From contig NZ_QEII01000236.1 of NCBI RefSeq assembly GCF_003347515.1, positions 124,001-188,000 on the forward strand: a stretch of DNA of 64,000 bases. The letters are read 5' to 3'. The notes beneath the pieces are model-generated. The model had not been told where the DNA came from. It ran no database searches and saw only the letters and a program-made list of their open reading frames with translations. Of the stretch, positions 49,271 to 57,558 are shown piece by piece (the first letter of the stretch is position 1; each line of letters begins with the position of its first letter). Both the position numbers and the translations under genes were made by a program. The stretch is from Rhodoferax ferrireducens. Its GTDB lineage: Bacteria; Pseudomonadota; Gammaproteobacteria; Burkholderiales; Burkholderiaceae_C.

Positions 49271-50014
49271 CTACGCTTTACCTTGGGATGCCACGGCCGC
49301 AGCGGCAGCGGCGGCGGCTTCCGCGTCGCCCAGGTAGTAATGGCGGATGGGTTTAAGGTCGTCGTCCAGCTCGTACACCAGTGGAATGCCGTTGGGGATG
49401 TTCAGGCCCACGATGTCGTTGTCAGAGATGTTGTCCAGGTATTTCACCAGCGCCCGGATGGAGTTGCCGTGTGCCGCCACCACCACGCGTTTGCCAGCTT
49501 TGAGGGCCGGTGCCAGCGCTTCGTTCCAGAACGGCATGACCCGCGCGACCGTGTCTTTCAGGCATTCGGTCAGCGGGATTTGCTCGGGCTGCAGTTTGGC
49601 GTAGCGCGGGTCGCCCCGTTCGCTGCGCGGGTCTGTGGCGTCCAGCGCGGGTGGTGGGGTGTCGTAGCTGCGCCGCCACACCAGTACTTGCTCATCGCCG
49701 TATTTCTTGGCCGTCTCGCCTTTGTTGAGGCCTTGCAGGGCGCCGTAGTGGCGCTCATTGAGCCGCCAACTATTGACTACTGGCAGCCAGGTCCGGTCCA
49801 TTTCGTCCAGCACATGCCACAGGGTGCGGGTGGCACGCTTGAGCACGCTGGTGTAGGCGATATCAAACTCATAGCCTTCGGCCTTGAGCAGATGCCCGGA
49901 GTTTTTGGCCTGCTCAATGCCGGCAGGCGTCAAGTCGACGTCGGTCCAACCGGTAAAACGGTTGTCAAGGTTCCAGGTGGATTCGCCGTGGCGGATTAGA
50001 ACTAGTTTGTGCAT
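49271..50014 (-). CDS. gpmA: 2,3-bisphosphoglycerate-dependent phosphoglycerate mutase
   Basis: 247 residues from the ATG at 50014 ([15 protein letters not shown]), the universal start of this enzyme. It interconverts 3- and 2-phosphoglycerate in glycolysis and gluconeogenesis. The phospho-histidine is in LIRHGES. The second catalytic His is in [19 protein letters not shown]. The EXXXXP-type loop [15 protein letters not shown] is also visible. A poly-Ala C-terminus ([13 protein letters not shown]) is unusual in length but common in this family branch. The next minus-strand gene is ctpA. Confidence 0.97.
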   Translation of the reverse strand: MHKLVLIRHGESTWNLDNRFTGWTDVDLTPAGIEQAKNSGHLLKAEGYEFDIAYTSVLKRATRTLWHVLDEMDRTWLPVVNSWRLNERHYGALQGLNKGETAKKYGDEQVLVWRRSYDTPPPALDATDPRSERGDPRYAKLQPEQIPLTECLKDTVARVMPFWNEALAPALKAGKRVVVAAHGNSIRALVKYLDNISDNDIVGLNIPNGIPLVYELDDDLKPIRHYYLGDAEAAAAAAAAVASQGKA

Positions 50015-50175
50015 GGTGGTTTGAAAGGGTCCGAGCCGGGGTAAAACGAAGACTGAATGCGCTGCGCAGCCCTCCATTCTAAAATGAGTGTGGAATCGGC
50101 TGGGGACGGTCCTGGCGCATGGTCGTTAGTGGCAGTCCGTCTCGCAAGATTTCAGGAATTTAACAAAGGAAAAAA

Positions 50176-50583
50176 GTGAAGTTTATTCTCGATAACTGGA
50201 TGATCATGTCCGTCGCCCTGGCCTCTGCGGGCATGCTGTTTTGGCCTATTCTCAAGGGCGCAACCGGGGGCTCATTGACCGCTGAAGCTGCAGTTCAGCT
50301 GATCAACCGCGAAAAAGCGGTGGTCATCGATGTGTGCGAGCCCAATGAGTTTGCGGCCGGGCATGTGGGTGGTGCAAAAAACATTCCGCTCAGCCAACTT
50401 GAACAGAAGTTGCCCGCTGCGGTGAAGAACAAGGCGCTGCCCGTCATTCTGGTGTGCAAGTCGGGCGCCCGTTCGGGTCGTGCGGTGAGTATTGCCAAAA
50501 AGCTGGGATATGAACAGGCCCAGTCTCTGGGTGGTGGCATGGGCGCGTGGACAAAGGCCAACCTGCCGGTCGAAAAAGCCTGA
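50176..50583 (+). CDS. Membrane-anchored rhodanese-like protein
   Basis: 135 residues, start GTG at 50176 with AAAGGA upstream. One N-terminal membrane helix (about 9-30, MIMSVALASAGMLFWPILKG) tethers a rhodanese domain. The active-site loop is CKSGARSG in VILVCKSGARSGRAVS, and GGGMGAWTKANLPV ends the fold. It resembles YibN-type proteins. It is encoded directly before grxC and secB, the same order as yibN-grxC-secB-gpsA in E. coli. A role in sulfur or redox chemistry at the membrane is plausible. Confidence 0.92.
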   Translation: MKFILDNWMIMSVALASAGMLFWPILKGATGGSLTAEAAVQLINREKAVVIDVCEPNEFAAGHVGGAKNIPLSQLEQKLPAAVKNKALPVILVCKSGARSGRAVSIAKKLGYEQAQSLGGGMGAWTKANLPVEKA

Positions 50584-50584
50584 T

Positions 50585-50848
50585 ATGCAAGCCGTCAAGA
50601 TGTACACCACCGCAGTCTGTCCTTACTGCGTTCGGGCCAAGCAGATTCTCAAGGCCAGGGGCGTCGAGCAGATTGAAGAAATCCGCATCGATACCGATCC
50701 CCACCACCGCATGACGATGATGGAGATCACGGGTCGACGCACCGTGCCCCAGATTTTCATTGGCCAGACGCATGTGGGCGGCTGTGACGATCTGGTGGCG
50801 CTGGACGGGCACGGCGGCCTGATGCCCTTACTGAACGCGGCCACCTGA
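50585..50848 (+). CDS. grxC: Glutaredoxin 3
   Basis: 87 residues from the ATG at 50585, 1 nt past the rhodanese stop. The dithiol active site CPYC is at residues 12-15 (YTTAVCPYCVRAK). The cis-Pro loop GRRTVPQIFIG and the GGCDDLVALDG glutathione-binding turn follow. It reduces disulfides and glutathione mixed disulfides in the cytoplasm, including ribonucleotide reductase. A hairpin terminator follows, before secB. Confidence 0.96.
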   Translation: MQAVKMYTTAVCPYCVRAKQILKARGVEQIEEIRIDTDPHHRMTMMEITGRRTVPQIFIGQTHVGGCDDLVALDGHGGLMPLLNAAT

Positions 50849-50875
50849 GATAATCTTCCACGTTCCCGATTGCGT

Positions 50876-50911
50876 GCCCGCTCAAGAGATACCTGAGCGG
50901 GCTTTATTTTT
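50876..50911 (+). terminator. Intrinsic terminator between grxC and secB
   Basis: GCCCGCTCA pairs with TGAGCGGGC (9 bp, 9-nt loop), followed by TTTATTTTT. It separates the rhodanese-grxC unit from secB. Confidence 0.88.
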
Positions 50912-50988
50912 AATTGAAATCTTGCGGGACAGGCCGCAGCCAGCGATTGCTGAGCCCGCGCTGTCCTCAACAAATTTAAGGAAATTTC

Positions 50989-51456
50989 ATGTCCGAGCAA
51001 CAAGAACCCGTTTTCCAAATCCAGCGCGTCTACCTCAAGGAGGCATCCCTGGAGCAGCCTAACTCGCCCGCCATCCTGCTGGAGCAGGAATCCCCCACGG
51101 TGGACATCCAGCTGGGCGTGAACGCCGCGCCCGTGGCCGAAGGCATTTTTGAAGTGACGGTCACGGCCACGGTGCAGACCAAGATCAAGGAAAAAACCGT
51201 GTTCCTGGTGGAAGTCACGCAAGCCGGTATTTTCGAGATCCGCAATTTGCCGCAAGAGCAGATGAGCCAGATCATGGGCATCGCTTGCCCGCAAATCGTT
51301 TACCCCTACCTGCGGGGCAACGTGGCCGACCTGATCCAGCGTGGTGGTTTTCCGCCCGTGCACCTGTCGGAAATCAACTTCCAGGCCATGTATGAGCAGC
51401 AACAGCAGCAGGCGGCGGCCACCGCTGACGTTGAGACGAGTACTCTCGTTCAGTAA
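50989..51456 (+). CDS. secB: Protein-export chaperone SecB
   Basis: 155-residue tetrameric chaperone that keeps preproteins unfolded and hands them to SecA. The start [19 protein letters not shown], the [20 protein letters not shown] strand pair and the conserved [17 protein letters not shown] are diagnostic. The C-terminus is Gln/Ala-rich. It follows grxC and precedes gpsA, the usual gene order in beta- and gammaproteobacteria. Confidence 0.97.
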   Translation: MSEQQEPVFQIQRVYLKEASLEQPNSPAILLEQESPTVDIQLGVNAAPVAEGIFEVTVTATVQTKIKEKTVFLVEVTQAGIFEIRNLPQEQMSQIMGIACPQIVYPYLRGNVADLIQRGGFPPVHLSEINFQAMYEQQQQQAAATADVETSTLVQ

Positions 51457-51468
51457 GAAGTTAGAACG

Positions 51469-51521
51469 TTTTAGTCCTCTAGCCCCCGTATTCATTGCGT
51501 AACATGCTATGAAAATAGTAG
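51469..51521 (-). repeat. Dispersed ~55-nt repeat, copy I (covers the gpsA start)
   Basis: Reverse copy: TTTTAGTCCTCTAGCCCCCG, then GCGTAACATGCTATGAAAAT. The gpsA ATG at 51509 lies inside it, so the gene's start region and first codons derive from, or coincide with, the element. Confidence 0.72.
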
Positions 51522-52534
51522 TACTTGGCGCGGGTGCCTGGGGCACGGCGCTGGCGGTTAACGCGGGCCGCAACCTGCTGGCACAGCACACCGTGACGCT
51601 GTGGGCACGTGATGCCGGACAGGCGTCAGCCATGCAGTCGCAGCGTGAAAATGTGCGTTACTTGCCCGGTATCTCATTGCCGCCTGCGCTCGGTGTCAGT
51701 GCCGTCAGCCTGGACGACCCGGCGCAGTTCGGCCGTTTCGTGGCCGGGGCTGATCTGCTTATTGTCGCCACGCCAATGGCGGGCCTGCGCGGCATGTTGG
51801 CGCACTTAAGCAACTGCCGCATGCCGGTGGCCTGGTTGTGCAAGGGCTTTGAAGCCGCTACTACAGCATCTTATGGACTGCTAGCCCATGAAGTACAAGC
51901 GCAAGTGGCTCCTGATTTGATAGCTGGCGTACTCAGCGGCCCCAGCTTTGCGCTGGAAGTCGCGCGGGGTCAACCGACGGCTCTGGTGGCCGCCAGCACC
52001 CATGCGGCGGTGCGTGAGGCCTTGGTGGCGGCTTTTCACAGTCCGACACTGCGGGTCTATGCCAATGAGGACATCGTTGGCGTCGAGGTGGGCGGTGCGG
52101 TCAAGAATGTGCTGGCCATTGCCACTGGCTTGTGTGACGGCCTGAATCTGGGCCTCAATGCCCGGGCGGCCCTGATTACCCGCGGTCTGGCCGAGATGAC
52201 GCGTCTGGGCCTGGCCTTGGGCGCCAAATCTGACACCTTCATGGGTCTGAGCGGGCTGGGCGACCTGGTGCTCACGGCCACCGGCGATTTGTCCCGCAAC
52301 CGGCAGGTCGGTCTGGCGCTGGCCCAAGGCCAGAGCTTGCAGCAGGCGGTGGCGTCGCTAGGCCATGTGGCCGAAGGGGTTTACTCCGCCCGCACCGTGG
52401 TGCAGCGGGCACAGGGTCTGGGGGTGGAAATGCCGATTGCGCAGGCGGTGGTGGCTTTGCTGGATGGGCAAATCAGACCTGAGCACGCGGTGGCCGCCCT
52501 CATGGGCCGCGACCCGGCGAACGAACTGGCTTAG
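51509..52534 (+). CDS. gpsA: Glycerol-3-phosphate dehydrogenase [NAD(P)+]
   Basis: 341 residues. It reduces dihydroxyacetone phosphate to sn-glycerol-3-phosphate for phospholipid synthesis. The N-terminal [12 protein letters not shown] nucleotide site, the [12 protein letters not shown] motif, the catalytic Lys in [17 protein letters not shown], and [20 protein letters not shown] are intact. The first codons lie in a reverse copy of the dispersed repeat, and a weaker copy-like stretch is embedded near codons 121-140. No strong Shine-Dalgarno is visible at the ATG. Confidence 0.97.
   Translation: MKIVVLGAGAWGTALAVNAGRNLLAQHTVTLWARDAGQASAMQSQRENVRYLPGISLPPALGVSAVSLDDPAQFGRFVAGADLLIVATPMAGLRGMLAHLSNCRMPVAWLCKGFEAATTASYGLLAHEVQAQVAPDLIAGVLSGPSFALEVARGQPTALVAASTHAAVREALVAAFHSPTLRVYANEDIVGVEVGGAVKNVLAIATGLCDGLNLGLNARAALITRGLAEMTRLGLALGAKSDTFMGLSGLGDLVLTATGDLSRNRQVGLALAQGQSLQQAVASLGHVAEGVYSARTVVQRAQGLGVEMPIAQAVVALLDGQIRPEHAVAALMGRDPANELA
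51870..51927 (-). repeat. Possible dispersed repeat, copy J (inside gpsA, diverged)
   Basis: Reverse-oriented resemblance: GACTGCTAGCCCATGAAGTA, then GCGCAAGTGGCTCCTGATTT, then GATAGCTGG. It encodes a variable stretch before the LSGPSFA motif. More diverged than the others, so chance resemblance is possible. Confidence 0.4.
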
Positions 52535-52541
52535 GCGCCGG

Positions 52542-52562
52542 CGGGAGCCGCTTGTGCTCCCG
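52542..52562. terminator. Hairpin between convergent gpsA and cphA
   Basis: CGGGAGC pairs with GCTCCCG (7 bp, 7-nt loop). There is no T-run on the gpsA side, so it is a weak terminator candidate in a 38-nt convergent gap. Confidence 0.4.
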
Positions 52563-52572
52563 ACCACAATCC

Positions 52573-55149
52573 TCAGTCCTGGTTTCTTTCAATCCGTGCC
52601 GCGATGTGGGCCAGCGCCTCCTCCACCTGATCCACCAGAATCAGGCACAGGTCGCCCTCGCCCAAGGTGTTCATGGCCGTGTCAATGGCCAGGAACTCAC
52701 CCTGAATCTCGCGGATGGTCTTGGTGCGCGTGGCGGCGGTGAGTCCATCGCGCAGCAGCGCCAGCACCTCGCCATCGGCGCGGCCGCGCTGACACTGATC
52801 CTGGTACAGCACCACTTCGTCAAAGGCGTGACCCAGGATTTCGGTTTGCTGACGGATGTCCTCATCGCGCCGGTCACCGGCGCCGCTGATCACCACCGAG
52901 CGGCGTTGGGCGGGCATGCTCTCCACCGCTTGAACCAGAGCGGCAATGGCATCCGGGTTGTGACCGTAGTCGGCAATGACGGTGGCGCCCCGGTAGCTGA
53001 ACACATTGAAGCGGCCCAAGGCGTTGTCGCTGTCGTTGACAAAACTGGCCAATCCCTGCTGCAAGATGTCCCAGTCCAGCCCCAGGCCCCAGGCCGCAGC
53101 CACCGAGGCCATGACGTTTTCCACCTGGAAGCCGATAGTGCCTTGACGGGTGATGGGTACGCCGGACAAGGGCACCCTGTGCCGCACCGCACCCTGGGCG
53201 GCGACCAGGCAGCCGTCTTCGATAAAGACAACGCGGCGCCCCTGAGCCAGATGGGTGGCCATGACCGGATGGTTCCGGTCGGTGGCAAAAAAGGTGATTG
53301 AGCCATGACAGTGTTTGGCCATGGACGCCACGATTTCGTCAGCCGCATTGAGCACGGCCACACCGTCAGGGGCGATGTTCTGCACGATCACGCGCTTGAG
53401 CACGGCAAGATCCTCGACCGTCGTGATGTAGTTCAGGCCCAGGTGGTCGCCGCTGCCGACATTGGTGACGACGGCCACGTCGCAACGGTCGAAGGCCAGG
53501 CCTTCGCGCAGCATGCCGCCGCGCGCGGTCTCTAGTACGGCGGCGTCCACGTCGGGGTGCTGCAATACATTGCGTGCGCTGCGGGGGCCGCTGCAGTCGC
53601 CAGTGTCGATGCGCTGGCCGGCAATGTAGACGCCATCGGTATTGGTCATGCCTACGCGCAGGCCGCTCTGGGCCAGCAGGTGGGAGATCAGGCGCACCGT
53701 GGTGGTCTTGCCGTTGGTGCCCGTCACCGCCACCAGCGGAATGCGACCGTTTTCCTGCTTGCCGAACATGCTGGCGATGATCGCCTCGCCCACCGGACGC
53801 CCCTTGCCGTAGGAAGGGGACAGGTGCATGCGCAGACCGGGCGCGGCATTGACCTCGACCACGCCGCCGCCCTGTTCTTCGAGCGGGTGCAGGATGCTGT
53901 TGCAGACCATGTCCACGCCGCAAATATCCAGCCCCACCATCTGCGCGGCCGCCACGGCGCGTGCCGCCACTTCCGGATGGACGCTGTCAGTGACATCGGT
54001 GGCCGAACCGCCGGTCGATAGATTGGCGTTGTGGCGCAGCGTGACGCGTTGGCCCTTGGGGGGCACCGATCCGGCGTGCAAACCCTGGCCGGTCAGGCAA
54101 GCCAGGGCAATCTCGTCGAAGCGGATCTTGGTGAGGGAGGTGGCGTGTCCTGAGCCACGGCGCGGGTCCTTGTTGACTTGTTCCACCAGTTCGTGAATGC
54201 TGTGGCTGCCGTCGCCTACGACATGGGGCGGGTCACGCCGTGCCGCGGCCACCAGCTTGTTGCCGACCACCAGCAGGCGAAAGTCGTTGCCGGGAATGTA
54301 GCGTTCGACCAGGATGTCATTGCCGAACTCGGCGGCGGCTTTGTAGGCCGCCTGCAGTTGCTCGTGAGACGTGATATTGACCGTCACGCCCTTGCCCTGA
54401 TTGCCATCCTTGGGCTTGATCACGACGGGCAGACCGACTTCACAGGCGGCGGTCCACGCATCTTCGGGCGTATCCACCTCGCGACCGAGCGGAACCGGCA
54501 CGCCGGCCGCCGCCAGCAGCTTCTTGGTGAGTTGCTTGTCCTGGGCAATGGCTTCAGCAATGGCACCGGTCACGTCCATTTCGGCCGCCTGGATCCGGCG
54601 CTGTTTGCTGCCCCAGCCGAACATGATCATGCTGCCATCGGTCATGCGACGGTAGGGAATGTTGCGCGCGACCGCCGCTTTGACGATGGCCCCCGTGCTT
54701 GGCCCCAGGCGTACATCCTCGTCGAGCTCGCGCAGCTGCTCCAGCGCCTGCTGCAGCTCGAAGGGCGTGTCGTTTTGAGCTGCCAGGCACAAGCTTGCGG
54801 CTAGCTCCAGTGCCAGACGGCCAACCGCTTCCTCTGAATATTCCACGACCACCTGGTAGACGCCCGCTTCGGTGGTGGCCGTCGTGCGGCTGAAGGTCAC
54901 CGGGCAGCCGGCCTGGGCCTGCAGGTCCAGTGCGGCCAGTTCGAGCACATGGGCCATGGGCACCGTGTCGTCATGTCCGGTTGGCTGCAGCGGGCTGAGT
55001 TCAGGAAAGCGGGCCCGCAGACGACCCTCGAATCCGTTGCGCGTGCTGATCGCGCACTCCGCAGGTGTGCAGTTCACGATCGCCTCAATGGCGGTGTGAT
55101 TGCTCCACAGGTTGGGGCCGCGCAGGGCGCGGATGCGTGATATGTCCAT
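52573..55149 (-). CDS. cphA: Cyanophycin synthetase
   Basis: 858 residues from the ATG at 55149 (MDISRIRALRGPNLWSNHT). It polymerises aspartate and arginine into cyanophycin, a nitrogen storage polymer. Order: an N-terminal CphA domain (1-150), an ATP-grasp domain with VVIKPKDGNQGKGVTVNI, which adds Asp to the backbone, then a Mur-ligase-like domain, which adds Arg. The P-loop there is VTGTNGKTTT near 475-485, and YGHNPDAIAALVQ is in the intact C-terminal lobe. It starts 4 nt past the cphA' stop, so the two are cotranscribed. Confidence 0.96.
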   Translation of the reverse strand: MDISRIRALRGPNLWSNHTAIEAIVNCTPAECAISTRNGFEGRLRARFPELSPLQPTGHDDTVPMAHVLELAALDLQAQAGCPVTFSRTTATTEAGVYQVVVEYSEEAVGRLALELAASLCLAAQNDTPFELQQALEQLRELDEDVRLGPSTGAIVKAAVARNIPYRRMTDGSMIMFGWGSKQRRIQAAEMDVTGAIAEAIAQDKQLTKKLLAAAGVPVPLGREVDTPEDAWTAACEVGLPVVIKPKDGNQGKGVTVNITSHEQLQAAYKAAAEFGNDILVERYIPGNDFRLLVVGNKLVAAARRDPPHVVGDGSHSIHELVEQVNKDPRRGSGHATSLTKIRFDEIALACLTGQGLHAGSVPPKGQRVTLRHNANLSTGGSATDVTDSVHPEVAARAVAAAQMVGLDICGVDMVCNSILHPLEEQGGGVVEVNAAPGLRMHLSPSYGKGRPVGEAIIASMFGKQENGRIPLVAVTGTNGKTTTVRLISHLLAQSGLRVGMTNTDGVYIAGQRIDTGDCSGPRSARNVLQHPDVDAAVLETARGGMLREGLAFDRCDVAVVTNVGSGDHLGLNYITTVEDLAVLKRVIVQNIAPDGVAVLNAADEIVASMAKHCHGSITFFATDRNHPVMATHLAQGRRVVFIEDGCLVAAQGAVRHRVPLSGVPITRQGTIGFQVENVMASVAAAWGLGLDWDILQQGLASFVNDSDNALGRFNVFSYRGATVIADYGHNPDAIAALVQAVESMPAQRRSVVISGAGDRRDEDIRQQTEILGHAFDEVVLYQDQCQRGRADGEVLALLRDGLTAATRTKTIREIQGEFLAIDTAMNTLGEGDLCLILVDQVEEALAHIAARIERNQD

Positions 55150-55153
55150 AGTC

Positions 55154-57346
55154 TCAATAATTCTTCTTGGGATCTGACTCAAAGGTGCGCAGGCCGGCCA
55201 TGATCAAATCGGGGGTGACGCCCAAAGCCCAGGCAGCGGCCACGGCGGCCATCACCATGTCCGGCTTTTCCGACTTGGCCGGCTTCATGGCGGCAAGAGG
55301 AATCAAGGCCACTTCGTCCATGCCCTGGGCCAGAACGATCTTCCCGTCCCGTACGAAGAGCACGCGCTCGCCATGCGTACGGTGGATCGTGATGGCTTCG
55401 AGCTGGGAATCCAGCGCGTAAAAAATCACCTTGCCATCGCAGAGCGGTGCCATTTCCACCACCAGAGGGTCGGCGGCATTGAGCACGGCGGTTCCGTGGG
55501 GCAGGATCACGTCGACCTGCGTGCGCACCACGTTGTAGAGCCTGTCAATGTCATCAATATAGAACTCGGCCAGTGACTCAAAGCCGCTGACATCCGTCAC
55601 CACACCGACCGTGCACTTGTCGTACGCCAGACCTTCGCTCAGGATCATCCGGCTGCTGTGCTCGAACACCGCCGCATCGACAGTGCGGTTGATGAGAATG
55701 CGTTGGCCGGCGTCCCAATGCGTGCTGTCATGGGCATCGACCTGACGGGCACCCAGATAGAAGCCGTCTCGGCAGGCCAGGCCGACCTGCTTGCCACTGA
55801 TGTGCAGCAGCCAGGCGATCAGCCGCGCAATCCGGGTGGTGTTTTGCGTCCCGGTGACGCCGACCACCGGAATGCGGCCTTGAACCTTGCCGTCCGTGCG
55901 CTCATTCTGCTCAGCACTGAACAGGTGTTCAATGATGGCCTTGCCAATCGGACGGGGCTGGCCGTCGGCTGGCTTCAGGTGGGCCAGCAGGCCAGGGCTG
56001 GCATTGACCTCGATCACGGCGCCACGTTGCTCTGACAAAGGCCGCGTGATGTCCTCCAGCACCAGATCAACGCCCGCAATATCGAGGCCCACGACGCGCG
56101 CGGCCAGGGCCGCCGCTGCGGCAATACTGGGGTGGACCTTGTCGGACACATCGAAGGCGACGTTGCCATTGCGCTGGATCAGGACTTTTTCACCGCTGGC
56201 GGGCACCGAGTAGGCGGTGAAACCCTGGCGCTCCAGCTCCAGAATGATTTCCGCGCCCTCATGCGGCGCCAGGGCGTTCAGCGGGGCATCCTCACCCGTG
56301 CCGCGTCGCGGGTCGATGTTGATCTGTTTATCGACCAGTTCAATGATGTTGGACTGGCCGTCCCCGGTGACCCAGGCCGTTTCGCCCCGCGCCGCCGCCA
56401 CGACTTGTTTGCCAACCACCAACAGCCGATGCTCGTTGCCGTTGATGAACTGCTCGACGATGACGCTGCCACCGCCCTTGCGCTGGGCGAGCTGAAATGC
56501 CGCCTCGATATCCTTGCGGTTGTTCAGATCCAGTGACACGCCACGCCCGTGGTTGCCGTCATAAGGCTTGATCGCGACCGGCAGTCCGATGTCCTGCGCT
56601 GCCTCCCAGGCTTCTTCGGCGGTCTTGACCAGGCGCCCTTGTGGAACGGGTACGCCACAGGACTGCAGCAGGGACTTGGTCAAGTCCTTGTCGCTGGCAA
56701 TTTCTTCGGCAATGGCGCTGGTCTGGTCAGTTTCAGCCGTCCAGATGCGACGCTGGCTGGCGCCATGGCCGAGTTGCACCAGATTGCCATCGGTCAGACG
56801 CAGGTGGGGAATGCCGCGCTCGGTGGCGGCTTCGACGATATGCGCGGTGCTGGGCCCCAGACACAAGGCGTCGACCATGTCATGCAATTTGGCGATCGTG
56901 GCCGTGAGGTCATAGGGACGGTTCTCCATGGCGGCCATCACCAGATCCAGGGCGGCAACCAGCGCGGCACGGCCGACCTGTTCCTGCCGGGTCCGGAAGG
57001 CCACCTTGTACACACCGCGAACCGAGGTCTGGCGGGCCTTGCCAAAGCCGGTGCGCATGCCGGCCAGATTTTGCAGTTCCAGCACCACATGTTCCAGAAT
57101 ATGGCCGGCCCAGGTGCCAACGCGCACGCGCAGCAAAAAGCCGCCGCGTTCACCAACGCCGCAGCGGTGTTCTGCCAGGCCGGGCAGCAGCTCGCTCAAA
57201 CGCTCATAAAATCCCGGAATAGTGTTGGAGGGATGGTCTTCCAGTGCGCCGATATCGACCCAGGCTTCGATGACCGGACGGTAAGTCCAGATATTGGGGC
57301 CGCGCAGATGGGTAACCCGCAGCAATTGAATGTTCTTCGTCGTCAT
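55154..57346 (-). CDS. Cyanophycin synthetase-like protein CphA' with defective Mur-ligase half
   Basis: 730 residues from the ATG at 57346 (MTTKNIQLLRVTHLRGPNIW); a TTG 21 nt earlier is an alternative. The N-terminal and ATP-grasp regions are complete (VAIKPYDGNHGRGVSLDL; VIEVNASPGLLAHLKP). The Mur-type P-loop is degenerate, VTGTQNTTRIA instead of GTNGKTTT. The protein ends at a point matching the middle of CphA, so the C-terminal Mur-ligase lobe (about 130 residues) is missing. It probably cannot add arginine. A comparable shorter cphA' beside cphA is known in Cupriavidus necator. A regulatory, priming or Asp-adding role is possible. Confidence 0.92.
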   Translation of the reverse strand: MTTKNIQLLRVTHLRGPNIWTYRPVIEAWVDIGALEDHPSNTIPGFYERLSELLPGLAEHRCGVGERGGFLLRVRVGTWAGHILEHVVLELQNLAGMRTGFGKARQTSVRGVYKVAFRTRQEQVGRAALVAALDLVMAAMENRPYDLTATIAKLHDMVDALCLGPSTAHIVEAATERGIPHLRLTDGNLVQLGHGASQRRIWTAETDQTSAIAEEIASDKDLTKSLLQSCGVPVPQGRLVKTAEEAWEAAQDIGLPVAIKPYDGNHGRGVSLDLNNRKDIEAAFQLAQRKGGGSVIVEQFINGNEHRLLVVGKQVVAAARGETAWVTGDGQSNIIELVDKQINIDPRRGTGEDAPLNALAPHEGAEIILELERQGFTAYSVPASGEKVLIQRNGNVAFDVSDKVHPSIAAAAALAARVVGLDIAGVDLVLEDITRPLSEQRGAVIEVNASPGLLAHLKPADGQPRPIGKAIIEHLFSAEQNERTDGKVQGRIPVVGVTGTQNTTRIARLIAWLLHISGKQVGLACRDGFYLGARQVDAHDSTHWDAGQRILINRTVDAAVFEHSSRMILSEGLAYDKCTVGVVTDVSGFESLAEFYIDDIDRLYNVVRTQVDVILPHGTAVLNAADPLVVEMAPLCDGKVIFYALDSQLEAITIHRTHGERVLFVRDGKIVLAQGMDEVALIPLAAMKPAKSEKPDMVMAAVAAAWALGVTPDLIMAGLRTFESDPKKNY

Positions 57347-57481
57347 GAATTTAAACAAGTTTGGCAATCAAACACTGCGGGCGAATCTCTGGTTCGTGCG
57401 AACATACCCAGGTTACCGGTACGGTCGGCACGTAATAATCACTTCAAATAGTCGGCGCTGATCGTAATACCGTTAAGTCTA

Positions 57482-57495
57482 TTGCAGTTCTGCAA
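57482..57495. promoter_or_regulatory. Inverted repeat in the cphA'/ABC exporter intergenic region
   Basis: TTGCAG TT CTGCAA: exact 6-bp arms with a 2-bp spacer, lying 64 nt before the exporter start in the 212-nt divergent gap. It is a candidate operator. No other strong element was seen in that gap. Confidence 0.35.
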
Positions 57496-57558
57496 GCGAC
57501 CCTGGCTCGGCTTACGGCCGTAAATCCGCATGCAAACCCGCAGAATCAACTGGCCTAA

